From Arenicola marina (taxonomy: Eukaryota > Annelida > Polychaeta > Arenicolidae), in contig OZ025257.1 of NCBI GenBank assembly GCA_964019135.1, positions 12,055,971 to 12,119,970 of the forward strand: DNA of 64,000 nt, in the 5' to 3' direction. Shown in pieces: positions 10,875 to 23,152 of this stretch. A program made the position numbers and the translations under genes. A model generated the notes under the pieces. The model was not told the origin of the DNA and made no database searches. It saw nothing but the letters and a program-made list of their open reading frames with translations. Every line of letters begins with the position of its first letter. Positions within the stretch are counted from its first letter, which is position 1.

Positions 10875-12413
10875 GTGGTACGGACCGGAGTCTTGGAAAT
10901 GGACGGACCGGGAACTCGCTCGAAAACAAATCAGCGTGTTGAAAAAAGTAGTGAGATAGTCACTAACGAACCAAATGGGGAAACTAGAACCTCGACTATG
11001 GGAACTAATCAACAAAGTTGTAGAAAAATTCCCACCATGTTGGAAGGAGCAACAGGAGACTCTTCCGCGGTTATGGACACACGTAGTCTAATCAAAGAAA
11101 TCAGTAACGCCGTGAAGGATGAGGTATTGTCTACCGTGATGACTGCAATGAGGGAGATGAACAATCCACCCGCTGCGAGTAGATACGAGAGACGTCCTAA
11201 TAGGATCCATTGGGAACAATCGCAACCAACCAACTTTGGAAGTCAAGCACCACAACCGAATTTGGAAAGACCAAACGAAGGAGATTGGGGAGAAGACAGT
11301 GAGACCCACGGGATAAGAGAAGACTTTGCCCATCGGAGGCGACAGCAAACAGGAGCTAAGCTACCACCATTCACAGGGAAGGAGACTTGGGATGTATGGT
11401 ACAACCGCTTCAAAGATGTAGCCATATTAAACAGATGGACCGACGAGGAAAGACTCTGTGAACTGCTTCCCCGATTGCAAGGAGATGCCGGAGAATTTGT
11501 CTATGTACAACTGACGCCTGGTACACGGCAAAGTTTCGACTTGCTCATCGACGAGTTAAACAGCCGATTTAGGGTCGTGGAAACCAGGAAAACATTCAGA
11601 ACTAAATTTAACAATCGTTACCAATATGTACCAGAGAGTATTGAAGAATACGCCGCTGAACTTAAACGATTGTACAACAAGGCCTTTCCCCACAGAGATA
11701 TGCAAACCCGCAACGAAGACTTGTTAAGAAAATTCCTTGATGGGTTGGACGATGAAAAAACTAGATTCCATGTGGAATATGTAAAAGAGCCAGAGGATAT
11801 GGAGCAGGCGGTATATGAAGTCGTGCACTTTGAAGAAATTTAAAAGAGAGCAGGTCGCGAGCAGGCATACGAACAAAGATATAAAAAACCAGTTCGTGCT
11901 CTAAAACCCTCAGCCCAATGTAACGAAGAAGAAAAGATATACGAAAAAGAAAGTACAGAGAGAATAGCAAGGACTCCCGCTAAAGCAAATAAACACAAAG
12001 TCATCACAAATAATCTTACATCTTTGGATAAAACAGAGACTGCAAGTGGAGAAAGAAATGAGGTAAAAGAGATCGATGGTGATCAAAAGAAAAATGGAGA
12101 GGTGAAGGAATTAACTTCACTCATGAGCAAGTTATGTAGCAGTGTAGACGATCTACGTAAAGAATTTCAACAAGACCGCAGATACAAGCAAACCCAAGAG
12201 GCAGTGCCAAACAAAAGACAGTATGCATACCAGCGAAATGGACAATTTAAATCAAGTAAACGAAGTTGCTTTAGATGTGGGAAAGACGATCATTTCATAA
12301 AGGAGTGTCCTTACCCAATAGTGAGAGGTGAAGCACAGATTGCTGTACAACCTCACAGGTCAGTTCAGAGTGAAAGGTCCATGAAGCAGAGAGCGAATGC
12401 ACAGAACGGTTAG
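10875..12413 (+). other. gag region of the Gypsy element
   Basis: The region codes a capsid-like domain (LPPFTGKETWDVWYNRF... to ...LLRKFLDGLDDE), typical of the retrotransposon gag family. Further on there is a basic segment with one CCHC zinc knuckle, CFRCGKDDHFIKECP. Its product would form the virus-like particle that packages element RNA. It is part of a fossil element and is not described further. Confidence 0.85.
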
Positions 12414-12451
12414 CAACCAAACTCCGTAGATTCCCAAGTTAATTTAAACTA

Positions 12452-13210
12452 GTGGGGACCGTCTCTGATGGCCAAGAGTCGGTCGGTAAACAAGAGAAAC
12501 AAACAAATGAGGCGACCCGCAGAACCGAGAGTGAGCAGCACCCGCAACAATGTTTCCTTTTAGAGTACGAGAACAAAGCGATGACGCAAAATAAGATTCC
12601 CAAAATAGCAGGCTTGTACGTAAAAGGAAAAGTTGAAGAAAATGATATATGGTTCACGGTAGATACAGGAGCAACGAAAACTATATTGTCAAAGCGTTTT
12701 TATGGAAATATGACAGAAGAAAGCAGACCAAAATTAAACAAGAAGAAATCAAGGACATTATTAGAACAAGCCGGGGTCACAATAGGGGACATAAAAGACG
12801 ATATACTGCTGGGCTTAGACATAGGGACAATCGATGTCCTGATGAGCAAAGGGATAATAGAGATAGACAATAAATCAACACCATTTGTCCAAGTGAAGTC
12901 AGTGCAACCTAGGACAGTGTCTGTGGCCGAGACATACAAAATGCCAGGGTATGCGGAGATGATTATAAAGAGTCAAGTAGAAGATTTAAGAAGTATACAG
13001 CCAAGAGACAGGAGTAGGGCTATCATAGAGCCGGTCTCGAATTTTGTGGAGAGATATTCTGTACTTCCAGCATGTAGCCTCGTAGATGTGAGTCAGAGTA
13101 ATGTTGTTGGCATGAGGGTATTGAACCCAAATGCACATTCGGTGACAATTAGACAAGGGGCAATCATTGGAGTGATTGAGCCCGATGATGGAACACGAGA
13201 AGTGTGTTGA
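12452..13210 (+). other. Aspartic protease region of the Gypsy element
   Basis: It carries the DTGA active-site motif of retropepsins (WFTVDTGATKTILS) followed by the ILLGLDIG segment expected in the second half of the protease. It follows gag and precedes reverse transcriptase, the normal order. Fossil. Confidence 0.85.
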
Positions 13211-14744
13211 TTACAGAAAACTGAACTCAGTGACTCGGAAAGATGCGTACCCTTTACCAAATATACAAACGTGCATCGATACAATGTCTGGAGCCACCAT
13301 CTTTTCAACCCTAGATATGACTTCGGGTTATCATCAAATTCCGTTGAAGACAGAAGACGTAGAAAAGACGGCGTTTATCACCAAATATGGACTCTTTCAG
13401 TATAAGACAATGCCATTCGGTTTGTCAAATGGAACAGCTACTTGTCAACGATTGATGGAGTTAGCCTTAAAGGGAATGCAATGGAGGACATGCCTCATCT
13501 ATTTGGACGATATCATTATATTTGGGTCATCATTTGAAGAACATTTAGGCAGATTACGAGAGGTTCTAGAACGAATAAAATCGGCTAGTTTAAAATTGAA
13601 ACCACAAAAGTGTGAGCTCTTCAAATCTGAGGTTACATTTTTGGGACACGTTGTATCTGGTGATGGAATTCGCCCTAACCCACAACTTACCGCCAAAGTG
13701 GTGGAATGGAAGATTCCGGAAAATGTAACTGAAGTAAAACAATTTCTAGGTCTCTGCTCGTACTATAGAAGATTCGTGAAAAACTTCTCGAGCATCGCTA
13801 AACCTATGATTGACTTAACAAAGCAAGACTCCACGCTGATCTGGACATCATCTTGTCAAGAGGCCTTTGTCAAGCTTAAACAAAGACTTACCGGTACGGA
13901 AATCATGGCTTACCCTCAGCCGAACGAGAAATTTATAATTGATACTGATGCCTGCGACAGCAGTATAGGATGCGTGATCTCGCAAGTACAAAATGGTCGG
14001 GAGAGAGTCATAGCCTATGGAAGCCGTTCATTAAACAAGGCAGAAAAAAACTATTGTGTGACAGACAGAGAGTTGCCAGCTTTAGGATACTTTATAGAGT
14101 ACTACAGACATTATCTACTTGGTAGTCATTTTGTAGCTCGTACGGATCATCAAGCTCTCAAGTGGTTGTTCAGCCTGAAGGAACCAAAGGGTCGGATAGC
14201 ACGGTGGTTGGAGATACTAGCTCAGTATGATTTCACTGTAGAATATAGGCCCGGAAAGCAACACAGTAATGCTGATGCCATGTCGAGATGTCCTAACCCT
14301 CAAGAATGTGAGTGCCCGGATCAAGATAATTTGGAAGAGCTTAAATGTGGACCGTGTAAGAAATGCATTAAAAGAACAAACGAGATGCACAGTACTTGGC
14401 CAGAGCAGAAGGAGTCTATCAGACTCACCAGAACGCAAGGAACAGAAACAAACCCCAAGAACCTCAAGCAGAGAGTCTTACGACTATGGATGTTCTTGCT
14501 GTGCATAATGCAGTATCAATGTATTCAAATGAGAGAAAGGGTGTGGAAACTCGGAATGACATTACAGATAAGCAATAAGCCACAAGATACGGTGGTACAT
14601 CGGCCGCTGGAAGACGACGGAAGGTGTAAGCCGAAAGTGGCACAAAACAGGGCAACGCAAGACCACAAGGCAGAGATAACGAAGAGCAACGTAAAATTGC
14701 CTTGGTGGCGAAGTATATTAGGAAATAAAATTAAATTGCAGTAG
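13176..14744 (+). other. Reverse transcriptase and RNase H region of the Gypsy element
   Basis: Reverse transcriptase motifs appear in order: DYRKLN, FSTLDMTSGYHQIP, MPFGLSNGTATCQRLM, then YLDDIIIF (the YxDD catalytic motif), LGHVVS and FLGLCSYYRRF. An RNase H domain follows (IDTDACDSSIGCVISQ, YCVTDRELPAL, ARTDHQALKWL, NADAMSR). This is characteristic of Ty3/Gypsy pol. Fossil. Confidence 0.93.
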
Positions 14745-14854
14745 GCAAAGTAGTCACTAACAGTGTTAACGATGAATGTAGACGAGCAAGAGTAAACCAG
14801 GTTAGTACTAGGGGTCATTGGTTTACGGGCCATACAAACAAACAGCTGCAAGAC

Positions 14855-16174
14855 ATGCAAAGAAATGACCCAGACATAGGACCTGTCTATCGGTGGAAAA
14901 AGGAAAATCAGCGACCTAGAGGTGCGCCTATCGCCTCAGCGAGCCCCGAAACAAGACAGTATTGGAACTATTGGGCTGCTCTGGAGATAAAGGATGGACT
15001 ACTTTTCAAACACGCGCACAAAGGCGACGGCACTGTTTCTTATCTTCAATTCCTAGTGCCAAAAGGATTACGAGCAAATATTATGTACAATATGCATGAC
15101 TCTATATTATCGGCTCATTTGGGAAAAAAGAAAACGGTGGAAAAGATACTTCAACGGTTCTACTGGTATAACCTGCGTGAGGATGTAAAGCTTTGGATAA
15201 AGAAGTGTGACAACTGTGCAGCAAACAAAAAGCCTAACAAGCTTCCGAAAGCGACACTTGGGGATATGCGAGTGGGAGCACCAATGGACAGGGTCTCCAT
15301 TGATATACTAGGGCCATTACCTAAGACGAGAAGGGGAAATGTTTATATCTTAGTACTGGTAGATGCTTTCTCAAAATGGACAGAAGCATATGCTATACCA
15401 GACCAGACAGCCGAACCTTGTGCTCAAGCAATAGTAGGAGAATTCATTTCTAGATTTGGATGCCCATTGCAAATCCACACAGATCAAGGGAGAAATTTCG
15501 AGAGTAAACTATTCTATGAGATGTGTAAACTATTAGAGATTAAAAAGACACGTACATCACCTAGACACCCAGAAGGAAATGGACAAGTGGAACGAGCCAA
15601 CCAAGTGATAGTAAAGATGATAAGAGCATACATAACAGATCAACAAGACTGGGATATACATCTTGAACTTCTAACAGCGGCTTACCGGGCCACGGTACAT
15701 GAGAGCACAAGAATGACCCCCAATATGGTTATGATGGGACGGGAGATCCATTTTCCTACTGAAGTAGTGACTTTAGAAGATAAAGAAAAATACAGTAAAC
15801 AAACATACTGTGGAGAGTACATTGAAAGTCAAAGAAACAGCCTCAGCAAAATACACCAGACTGTAAGAGAAAACTTGCAAAAAGCCACAAAACGACAACA
15901 AGAAGCGTACGACACTACAGTAGCAATGCATACATATAGACCAGGAGATATGGTTTGGCTTCGGTATGAAACTAGAGCGGAAGGAATCTGTCCTAAGCTG
16001 CAAAAGCCATACAGTGGACCCGTGGTAGTAGTAAAACCCCTAAGTCAACTCGACTATGTAATACAAACCAGCAAAAAGGGAGACCGAAAAGTAGTTCACC
16101 ACAATAAGCTGAAACCCTACGAAGGAGATAATCAACCATCTTGGGCTTTGAAAGTTGTGAAGAGCCTAAAATAG
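14855..16174 (+). other. Integrase region of the Gypsy element
   Basis: It has an HHCC-type zinc-binding N-terminus (HDSILSAHLGKKKT...CDNCAANK). A DDE catalytic core follows (SIDILGPLPKT, HTDQGRNFES, SPRHPEGNGQVERAN). The C-terminal part contains PGDMVWLRYETR and YSGPVVV, the GPY/F-type module of Gypsy integrases. I see no chromodomain after it. Fossil. Confidence 0.92.
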
Positions 16175-17427
16175 TGCTAAGTGTTATATGTTGCAGGACT
16201 TATTACAAACGGAGCAAACACCCTGAGAAAATGAGAGGTCGAGCATACAAGTGCAACCAGTGCCAATGGGTCGGCGAAAAAAGCCATTGCCTAGATCACC
16301 ACACCAGGGCCCACTGCACACCAAGGACTGCGCCTTTCAGTTGTCTTGCCTGCAACTTTTCGACAGGAACGAGCGTAAAACGGGATCGGCATATCGCCAC
16401 AAGTCGCCATAAAGAAAAGGCAGCCAAGTTTGAAGAAACCTGGGAACGGAGATGTCCTCCGCCCCAGTATCTGGTGGAAAACTTTAGACTCTTGAGCCCG
16501 GAAAAGTCACGGAAAATGTGGGCCGACCGACGGAAAAAAGTAGGTGAGGAGTTGTCGCCAGTACAAAGAAAACTATTGGAGGCTTTTGCATTGAAGCTAA
16601 AAAACGGCGAGCTCGACACTGTAAGTGCCACTCTTCAAATAAGCGGGGTGACCGAGACGGAGATGGAACATGGGGAAGAGACGGCGGAAGATAGAGAGGA
16701 GAGTCCAGTGATAGAGGTGCATCAAGAATCAAGCCCTCACTGCACTAGCAGCAGTGATACTGAGGAAAGCAGCAGCAGCAGCAGCAGCAGTAGTGACACT
16801 GATGGAGAAGAGAATGGAAGCGGCAATCCCAGTAGGAAGAGGGGCTGGAGCGAAGTGAGTGATTCCCAGTCATCAACGTGCGAGAATTATAAAAGAAGAA
16901 AGGCAACGACTGATGTAGAAGTAATCGCAAATGGCCCTAACAAGGAGAAAGCAGCTGGACAAACGGAGGACAGGAGCACAAGAGGATTGGCTTATGAAAG
17001 AGGCATAAGGGCAGCGACATCTGAAGAAAAACGGCACACCAGGAAAGACAGTACTAGTAGAGAAAGGACGCCAGGGAAGAAACGCAAAGAAAGGGAACGA
17101 AGTGAGAGCGAAGGCGGCGCAAAGAGGCGGAAGAAGGATGAAGAGGCGAGGTCGGGAAAAGAGGTAACACAGGAAAGGAAGGACAAACAAGCAGATCGGA
17201 AGACAGAACACAATGAGCAAGGGAACAAGAAGAGAAGCCACGCACACGAAGATGCAAAGGAGGCAGGGAAAAAACAGGACAGGTTGCTTATGGAACCACA
17301 GTTAACAAAAAGGAATGAGACACCCACACGTAAAGAAAGTAAAACAGGTGGGCAAAGGAATCTCGAGACCATTAAACATAAGCATGGACGAAGAAAGAAA
17401 ACAAGAGAGTGCAGGAAAGGAACATGA
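16141..17427 (+). other. Accessory frame with two C2H2-like fingers, downstream of integrase
   Basis: The frame opens with two Cys-Cys-His-His fingers (CNQCQWVGEKSHCLDHHTRAH, shifted spacing, and CLACNFSTGTSVKRDRH...H). Then come a short conserved-looking segment (LSPVQRKLLEAFALKLKNG), a serine/acidic run, and a long Lys/Arg/Glu-rich tail. It overlaps the end of the integrase frame and occupies the place where env or other accessory genes lie in some Gypsy elements. No env features (signal peptide, furin site, membrane anchor) are seen. Function unknown; nucleic-acid binding is a guess from the fingers. Part of the fossil. Confidence 0.7.
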
Positions 17428-18187
17428 GAAGGAACAAGAGAAGAGATCAGAAGAGAAAAGGGAACAAGAGAGGAGATCAGAACAGAAAAGGGAACAGGAA
17501 AGGAGAGGAAAAGAACAGAAGAGGGAACCAGAGCGAAACAAAACAGCAGAAGAAATGGATCAACGAAGTAAAGATGGAGTGGAGGATCAGAGCGACATCC
17601 CAGAGGATAGCCATAGCACAAGAAGAGAGTCACACCAGGAATTATCAGATGATCACAGACAGGGAAACCTCGGTCTCCAGCCAGAGTTAGTTGCTGCGTT
17701 CAAAGTGGTGACTCAACAGTTTGTACTAACTAACTACAATCTGGCGGATCTGACGAAGAAGGTGGCAGAACAGATAGAGAAATTAAAACCAAACACATCA
17801 GCAGCTATTCTTTCAGACATCAAAAAGATTGTCACGTCGCAACTTCAGAACATTGACAAACAGCATGAAGGCATAGTTTCCCTGAATAAAGGGGTCAAGG
17901 AACTATGCGGTTATATCAAGTGTCTGACTACAAAAATCGATACCTTGGCTACGGCCCAACTAGCAAACCAAATAGGAACTCAGGGGCAGCAGCAACCAAG
18001 GCTATTCATGGCACCCTTGTCCCGTTCACCAGCCCACAGGGCAAGAAGTAATCTGGTGGGGCCGCCAGCCCCAACCCGGCACATCAGACACCCTTTAGTA
18101 AACAGAGCAAGGCAGCTAGTTCACAGGAGTATGTCGCAACAACGGAACGTCGGACAAATGCGGGAGAGGCAGTTCAGGCGGTACTAG
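17315..18187 (+). other. Second accessory frame with coiled-coil region
   Basis: A highly charged N-terminal part rich in KREQER is followed by a helical segment (LQPELVAAFKVVTQQF...IEKLKPNTSAAILSDIKKI...LTTKIDTLATAQLA) and a basic, proline-containing tail (SPAHRARSNLVGPPAPTRHI). It overlaps the preceding frame. The helical segment looks like an oligomerisation region. I recognise no family. Fossil. Confidence 0.6.
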
Positions 18188-20088
18188 CAAGTCAGAAGAC
18201 CAATTGGACTAGGCCACTTGAGTGTGGTTCATGCCAGTTATTTTTCATAAGTGTTGTATTTTTGTATAAATAGCAATAAGGCTAAGTCAGTAAATGTAAA
18301 ACATACGAAATATGTTAACGACGGAATACTGTTGTATCACATAGAGTGGTAATTGTAAAATGTTATAGTAGACATGTAAGAATATATTTGATGACTGTCA
18401 TGGCTGTTTTTCGTAAGTAGTAGTGAAGCCTATCTGATAACTTGACAGACAGGAAGCGGAGAGTGGAAATATTTGTATAAGTAAGGACCATGATGGCAAG
18501 TGTATTGTGACTGGATACTAGGATAGGCATGAATATAGGACTTATATTTTGGCATTAAAAGTTACAGAGTTTGTATTAAACATTTAAAGAGTATCAGAGG
18601 GACCAGATACTTTAAATGCGGGGGCTTTGTGACAAAATGTTGGAATGTAATGTGCACTAAATGTTAAGGAAAATGTACGTCATATGTAATACAATGTTGA
18701 AATGTATTGTGTATTGGGTTGAGTATTTATTTCATGGAAATATATAGCATAAGAAAAGATTTGGTCATCAAGTAAAGGGAATGGACAGCGTAATCTGATC
18801 ACAGTGCGGACATACGAGCGGGCGATAACAGAAGAATGTGACAACTTCGAGTTGGTTTAACAGGTCATACGCCTTATCACAGCTTGTACTCACCAGAATT
18901 CTATAGATTATCCATGGTTTTATCCATTCTGAGGTATTTTGGACAACATAATAGTCAAGTTTAAGAAAGAATAAGAGTGAAATCTTTGTTCACCGTCGCG
19001 GGCCCAACTCACCAAAAAGTTGACAAATGGATGAACTCACCAAAACGTGAGTTGGTCACGTGACCAGTCAGAGCCTATAAAAGGCGGGCATGAGCGTTGT
19101 ACGGGACAGTCTGCTCTTGGCTGCTGTCCGTGTGGTACGATATATTTTGGCATATGAGTTACTTTACGGATATATTAACACACGCTAATATTTATCTTTA
19201 GCAGGCTATAATTAGGGAAACCTAGATTGGTCGAATGTTGGAGCGCGCATATCTTAGGTAGATCTAGAGAGTAAAAGGTGCACTTGGGTAAATTAGCATA
19301 AGTAAATACCCCCACGTGCCAATGTTTTGACAAGTGGTGACGTGGCAAGTAAGTGTGTTTACCTTAAATAAGCTTAGTTGTCGGAAATCGGTAATAACTG
19401 ATGATCGAATTGGAACGTACTTAATAAAACTGTCGAAAGGAACTCACGACTTTTTACTAAAAGCTTTGGAAAAGCAACACACATAAAATTCACGATAGGA
19501 GCGATATTACTAAGCATAAAAGTTACGAGTAAAGTTCACGGTCTCCCATTGAATAATTCGAGTAGCCATCCTGAAGCTAGTTCACAGGAGTATGTCGCAA
19601 CAACGGAACGTCGGACAAATGCGGGAGAGGCAGTTCAGGCGGTACTAGCAAGTCAGAAGACCAATTGGACTAGGCCACTTGAGTGTGGTTCATGCCAGTT
19701 ATTTTTCATAAGTGTTGTATTTGTGTATAAATAGCAATAAGGCTAAGTCAGTAAGTGTAAAACATACGAAATATGTTAACGACGGAATACTGTTGTATCA
19801 AATAGAGTGGTAATTATAAAATGTTATAGTAGACATGTAAGAATATATTTGATGACTGTCATGGCTGTTGTTCGTAAGTAGTAATGAAGCCTATCTGATA
19901 ACTTGACAGACAGGAAGCGGAGAGTGGAAATATTTGTATAAGTAAGGACCATGATGGCAAGTGTATTGTGACTGGATACTAGGATAGGCATGAATATAGG
20001 ACTTATATTTTGGCATTAAAAGTTACAGAGTTTGTATTAGACATTTAAAGAGTATCAGAGGGACCAGATACTTTAAATGGGGGGGCTA
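18114..20088 (+). repeat. Duplicated element tail: 18114-18627 and 19575-20088
   Basis: The sequence beginning AGCTAGTTCACAGGAG at 18114 recurs at 19575 and runs, nearly identical, to the G-rich polypurine tracts (about 18619-18625 and 20078-20086) just before TGTGACAAAATG, the LTR start. Between them lies LTR copy 18628-19574. The right end is therefore tail-LTR-tail-LTR, which points to recombination between element copies. Confidence 0.85.
18628..19574 (+). repeat. LTR copy, right side, first
   Basis: It starts TGTGACAAAATG immediately after a G-rich polypurine tract, as expected for the U3 start of a Gypsy LTR. From 18806 it matches the left LTR. It includes the TATA box GCCTATAAAAGG at about 19073. 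Confidence 0.85.
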
Positions 20089-20361
20089 TGTGACAAAATG
20101 TTGGAATGTAATGTGCACTAAATGTTAAGGAAAACGTACGTCATATGTAATACAATGTTGAAATGTATTGTGTATTGGGTTGAGTATTTATTTCATGGAA
20201 ATATATAGAATAAGAAAAGATTTGGTCATCAAGTAAAGGAAATAGACAGCGTAATCTGATCACAGTGCGGACACACGAGCGGGCGATAATAGAAGAATGT
20301 GACAACTTCGAGTTGGTTTAACAGGTCATACGCCTTATCACAGCTTGTACTCACCAGAATT
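20089..20361 (+). repeat. LTR-related piece, right side, second
   Basis: It starts TGTGACAAAATG after a second polypurine tract and matches the beginning of the preceding LTR copy. At 20362 it passes into a 42-bp inverted copy of 20167-20208, where recognisable element sequence ends. Confidence 0.8.
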
Positions 20362-20404
20362 CTATATATTTCCATGAAATAAATACTCAACCCAATACAC
20401 AATA

Positions 20405-21300
20405 CTGTTGATAACCCTTAGGCAACTGGTCAATATAAGTCTTTTGCCAGTACATCTGGCCACATATATGTATCTCTTGACTATTAATATAATTATATTT
20501 AGGAAATCTTTATTGGTTACGTTAAAAAACCCTAACATTATGTCTTTTGCGGAGAACATAGTTATGTCTCTAATATTAGCTTGATTGCGTAACCAGTTTT
20601 ACAAATTCGTCCACAGTATTCTCACCTCGTCACATTCCACGAATGAATGGTCTAAAGTTTCCGGTTGTTTTTCACAAAAATTGCATAAATTGTTCTCTAC
20701 AATGTTACAGCGCTTTAGAAATACATTAGTCACAACTATTCTGTGTATAATGGCAAACTGAAAACTCCGAAGCCTTTCATTGATGGTTACAAGATATGGT
20801 AGTTTATATATCACGCACCATTTACCTCTGAGTATAGTCGGGCCTAGTATTTCGCTCCACTTACGCTCGTTATTAAAACTAAATTGCAGACTAATAACCA
20901 ACTTTCTATATACATAGTTGCATACTTTTTTAATCGATAATAATTCTTCTAAATGTAAACACAATAACAGAGTCTAATTTTCGTCCTTCCTGACGACACA
21001 TCTTCACCCATTTTTTGGGGATGGAAAATACTAAAGTATAGTAATCCGCAAAATTGAGAATATTGCCAAATGTTTTTATAAACTCGTCAAACCGAAGTGG
21101 TTCACCATTGCTATTTACTAGGTCGTTCACCCACCTAATACCTTTCCTCGACAATTCTGTCTTTCAACAAAAAAAATGATCATTCTTCATAAAGTACGAG
21201 TTCCATGACGGTTGCCTAAGGACATTAAATAATTCATCTTGTGATTGTCTATATCTCAGCCATGATCTAAAAGGATTTTTAATTTGTGTGAATAGTTTTA
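20405..21300 (-). pseudogene. LINE 3' fragment (zinc-binding C-terminal region)
   Basis: Two overlapping minus-strand frames read RKGIRWVNDLVNSNGEPLRF...IPKKWVKMCR (20930-21154), then LRSFQFAIIHRIVVTNVF...CNFCEKQPETLDHSFVECD (20599-20964). The second is the C-terminal CxxC...H...C zinc-binding region found after the catalytic domain of many LINE reverse transcriptases (zf-RVT type). The first is the usual linker before it. A frameshift separates them, and the catalytic domain is absent, so this is a dead 5'-truncated copy. The clade is uncertain (L1/Tx1-like wording of the linker). It abuts the inverted end of the Gypsy element. Confidence 0.75.
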
Positions 21301-21329
21301 GATACTTTAAGTCTAACTCTAAGTGTCGC

Positions 21330-21410
21330 TATACCCTAAGACAACGCTCTATCCTCCGCTAGATAGGGCGCGACAGGGAAATACCCTAGACATTAGTCGA
21401 CCCCCAGATA
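21330..21410. repeat. Short remnant of the 22-bp satellite
   Basis: CCCTAAGACAACGCTCTATCC, followed by GCTAGATAGGG and ACCCTAGACA, are diverged units of the 8490-9560 satellite. Confidence 0.6.
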
Positions 21411-22015
21411 ATTCTTTTTTTTAAAACAGCCTACTTACATGAGCCATCTTAGATTTTTTACATTTTAGAATCAAGACTAAAAGTATCTCAATATGGTGTT
21501 GCATATGTTTTATATCTCTTTGAGTCTGTAAAACAACAATCTTAACATAAAACGGCGCGGTTTATTTATATCGCGCGCGGACGTCCTAGCGAGCCGCGGT
21601 CATCACACACAAAATACCGAACAGCGCAGGGTTATAAAGCCGGCCACCAACTTCTGCTGCGGTGAACAAATATGCTTCTCTCCAGATAGCCCACAGCATT
21701 TCAAGATTTAAATTCAAGACAGAATATACTTATTTGACATGGAGAAAGGTTGATAATACAAAAAATGACTATACACAATTAGCAGCACATTTCGTTTTTT
21801 AATTCTTCGTATCTGAGTCAACAAAACAATTTTCTGGGTAGTGGGTCATTTTCAGTGGCATACTATTCACGGCTTCCATAATTATTGGTGCCACACCTAT
21901 AGTTTGCTCGCCCACTTGCTGTCACCTAACCAAAGATAACTCCCAGTCGAAGAACTTTTGACGTCATGTGCAGAGGCACAATAATATTATAATCTTTGCT
22001 GTGTATTTGTATTCG
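21411..22015. other. No gene seen
   Basis: AT-rich unique-looking DNA with one CpG-rich patch (ATATCGCGCGCGGACGTCC near 21570). I find no domain-like frame or clear repeat border. Confidence 0.5.
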
Positions 22016-22431
22016 TGTTTAGGCACGTTGCTTGCTATTGTATTGGTGAGTTCGATCGAGATCGGCGTGAAGCAAGTTTTTCATCAACAAAGTGCATCTC
22101 CGTTGCAGAATGTGAAAAGAAAGCTCGCAACAAGTAAGTGTGAATGTCCGTTCCAGTAGAAGATCGAGCACCATGTTAAATGTAAAGATTGCGGATTGAA
22201 AATATGTTTGGTGCTTGATCAGGTGGCAGTACTAAAACGGGCACAACATTGATGTCCTTCAATGGTTGCTTCCTCATGTTCTAGGCAATTACTCCTGCCA
22301 AGATGTCGGTCCTTGCTAGCGCCCTATGGGTGGCCTGAGTTTGCGTCGCCCTCCGTCAAACCAGTGAAGCGCCGACCTGCTATGGATGTCCGTTTGAGGG
22401 CTTTGATGCAGGTGTCGGATGTGTTAAAAAA

Positions 22432-23152
22432 TTGTGTGACGTCACGCCTTTTTCTTAAGTGTTCATTATCTTGAAGAATGGATCGAAAAACAGACCTAGC
22501 CGTGTTGTATTAACGTAAGTGTGCGTTATTCAAATAATGAACGGAAAAACTCTCATTATCTAGATAAAGAACAGTTGTTAATATTGACTCGTCATGTCAT
22601 GTTATAATCAGTCGAGCTGAGCTGAGCGGAGCCGACTTGGCTGGTGTTGACAGAACTTGCCAATTTCAAGACAAACAATGGAATGCATAAGTCAATGTTA
22701 AGCACCAAAGGGGCGGGGGTTAGATCAGAAATCTCAAAATATATGGAAATTCCACAGTTATCGATTGCATACATTTCTCATTATATATCCGTCATATCGC
22801 TTCTCAGGGGGCGATGTTTTCACGAAACTAAGAAGCAATGATTTCCAAAATGTCTACTTCATCCACGCCTCCCCCCCTCCCCCCCCCCCCCCCCCCCTGG
22901 AGCTTTACAATGACGAATCGTTGTTTCCACAATGTGCCTCATGTATTCGTCGGGCAGTGCAATTGACACAATAGTCAATTCCTGTGTCCAAACGTGAGCA
23001 CATGTCATGCCTTGTTATAACAATTTTATAAGTACGTTAAAGAACTCGCTGTCGTGCATTCCCCAAATAAACCACTCGACGCTATCGCGTCTCGTGCTTT
23101 ATTTTGGCGAATGCACTCCAGCTCGTTCTTTAACTAGTACATACCAACCACA
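22432..23152. other. Insertion inside the Ly6 pseudogene exon 1
   Basis: The exon homology stops after ...KKLC and resumes with CQSDGSC. The inserted DNA holds a poly-C run (22868-22900) and a foldback at 23031-23140. Exact borders and target duplication are unclear. Confidence 0.55.
23031..23140. repeat. Small foldback element, arms about 40 bp
   Basis: AGTACGTTAAAGAACTCGCT...GTGCATTCCCCAAATAAA is mirrored by TTTATTTTGGCGAATGCAC...GCTCGTTCTTTAACTAGTAC. A related copy is at 54061-54138, so this is a small mobile-type repeat family. Confidence 0.7.

Larger units (their letters stand above)
9986..20404 (+). mobile_element. Ty3/Gypsy-type LTR retrotransposon, broken and rearranged
   Basis: Parts run in Gypsy order: LTR, tRNA-primer site, gag, protease, reverse transcriptase/RNase H, integrase, two extra frames, then LTR-related repeats. 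The element is not whole. The coding region shows about four interruptions and the right end is rearranged. LTR copies at 9986-10793 and 18806-19574 differ by roughly 2 percent on a hand count, so the insertion is fairly young by invertebrate standards. The left junction falls at 9984/9985 within the 4-kb composite repeat, and copy B (48394) shows the same sequence without it. The integrase-last pol order and zinc-knuckle gag support Ty3/Gypsy over Copia or BEL. Confidence 0.93.

Noticed and set aside
16992-17633. Long minus-strand open frame (213 codons) opposite the Gypsy accessory frames
   Set aside because: It is the antisense reading of a Lys/Arg/Glu-rich plus-strand frame and consists of Leu/Ser/Phe low-complexity. 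No domain, and the plus strand has better support.
16141-18187. Envelope gene of the Gypsy-type element
   Set aside because: The frames in the env position lack a signal peptide, cleavage site and membrane anchor. Fingers and coiled coil point to accessory proteins.
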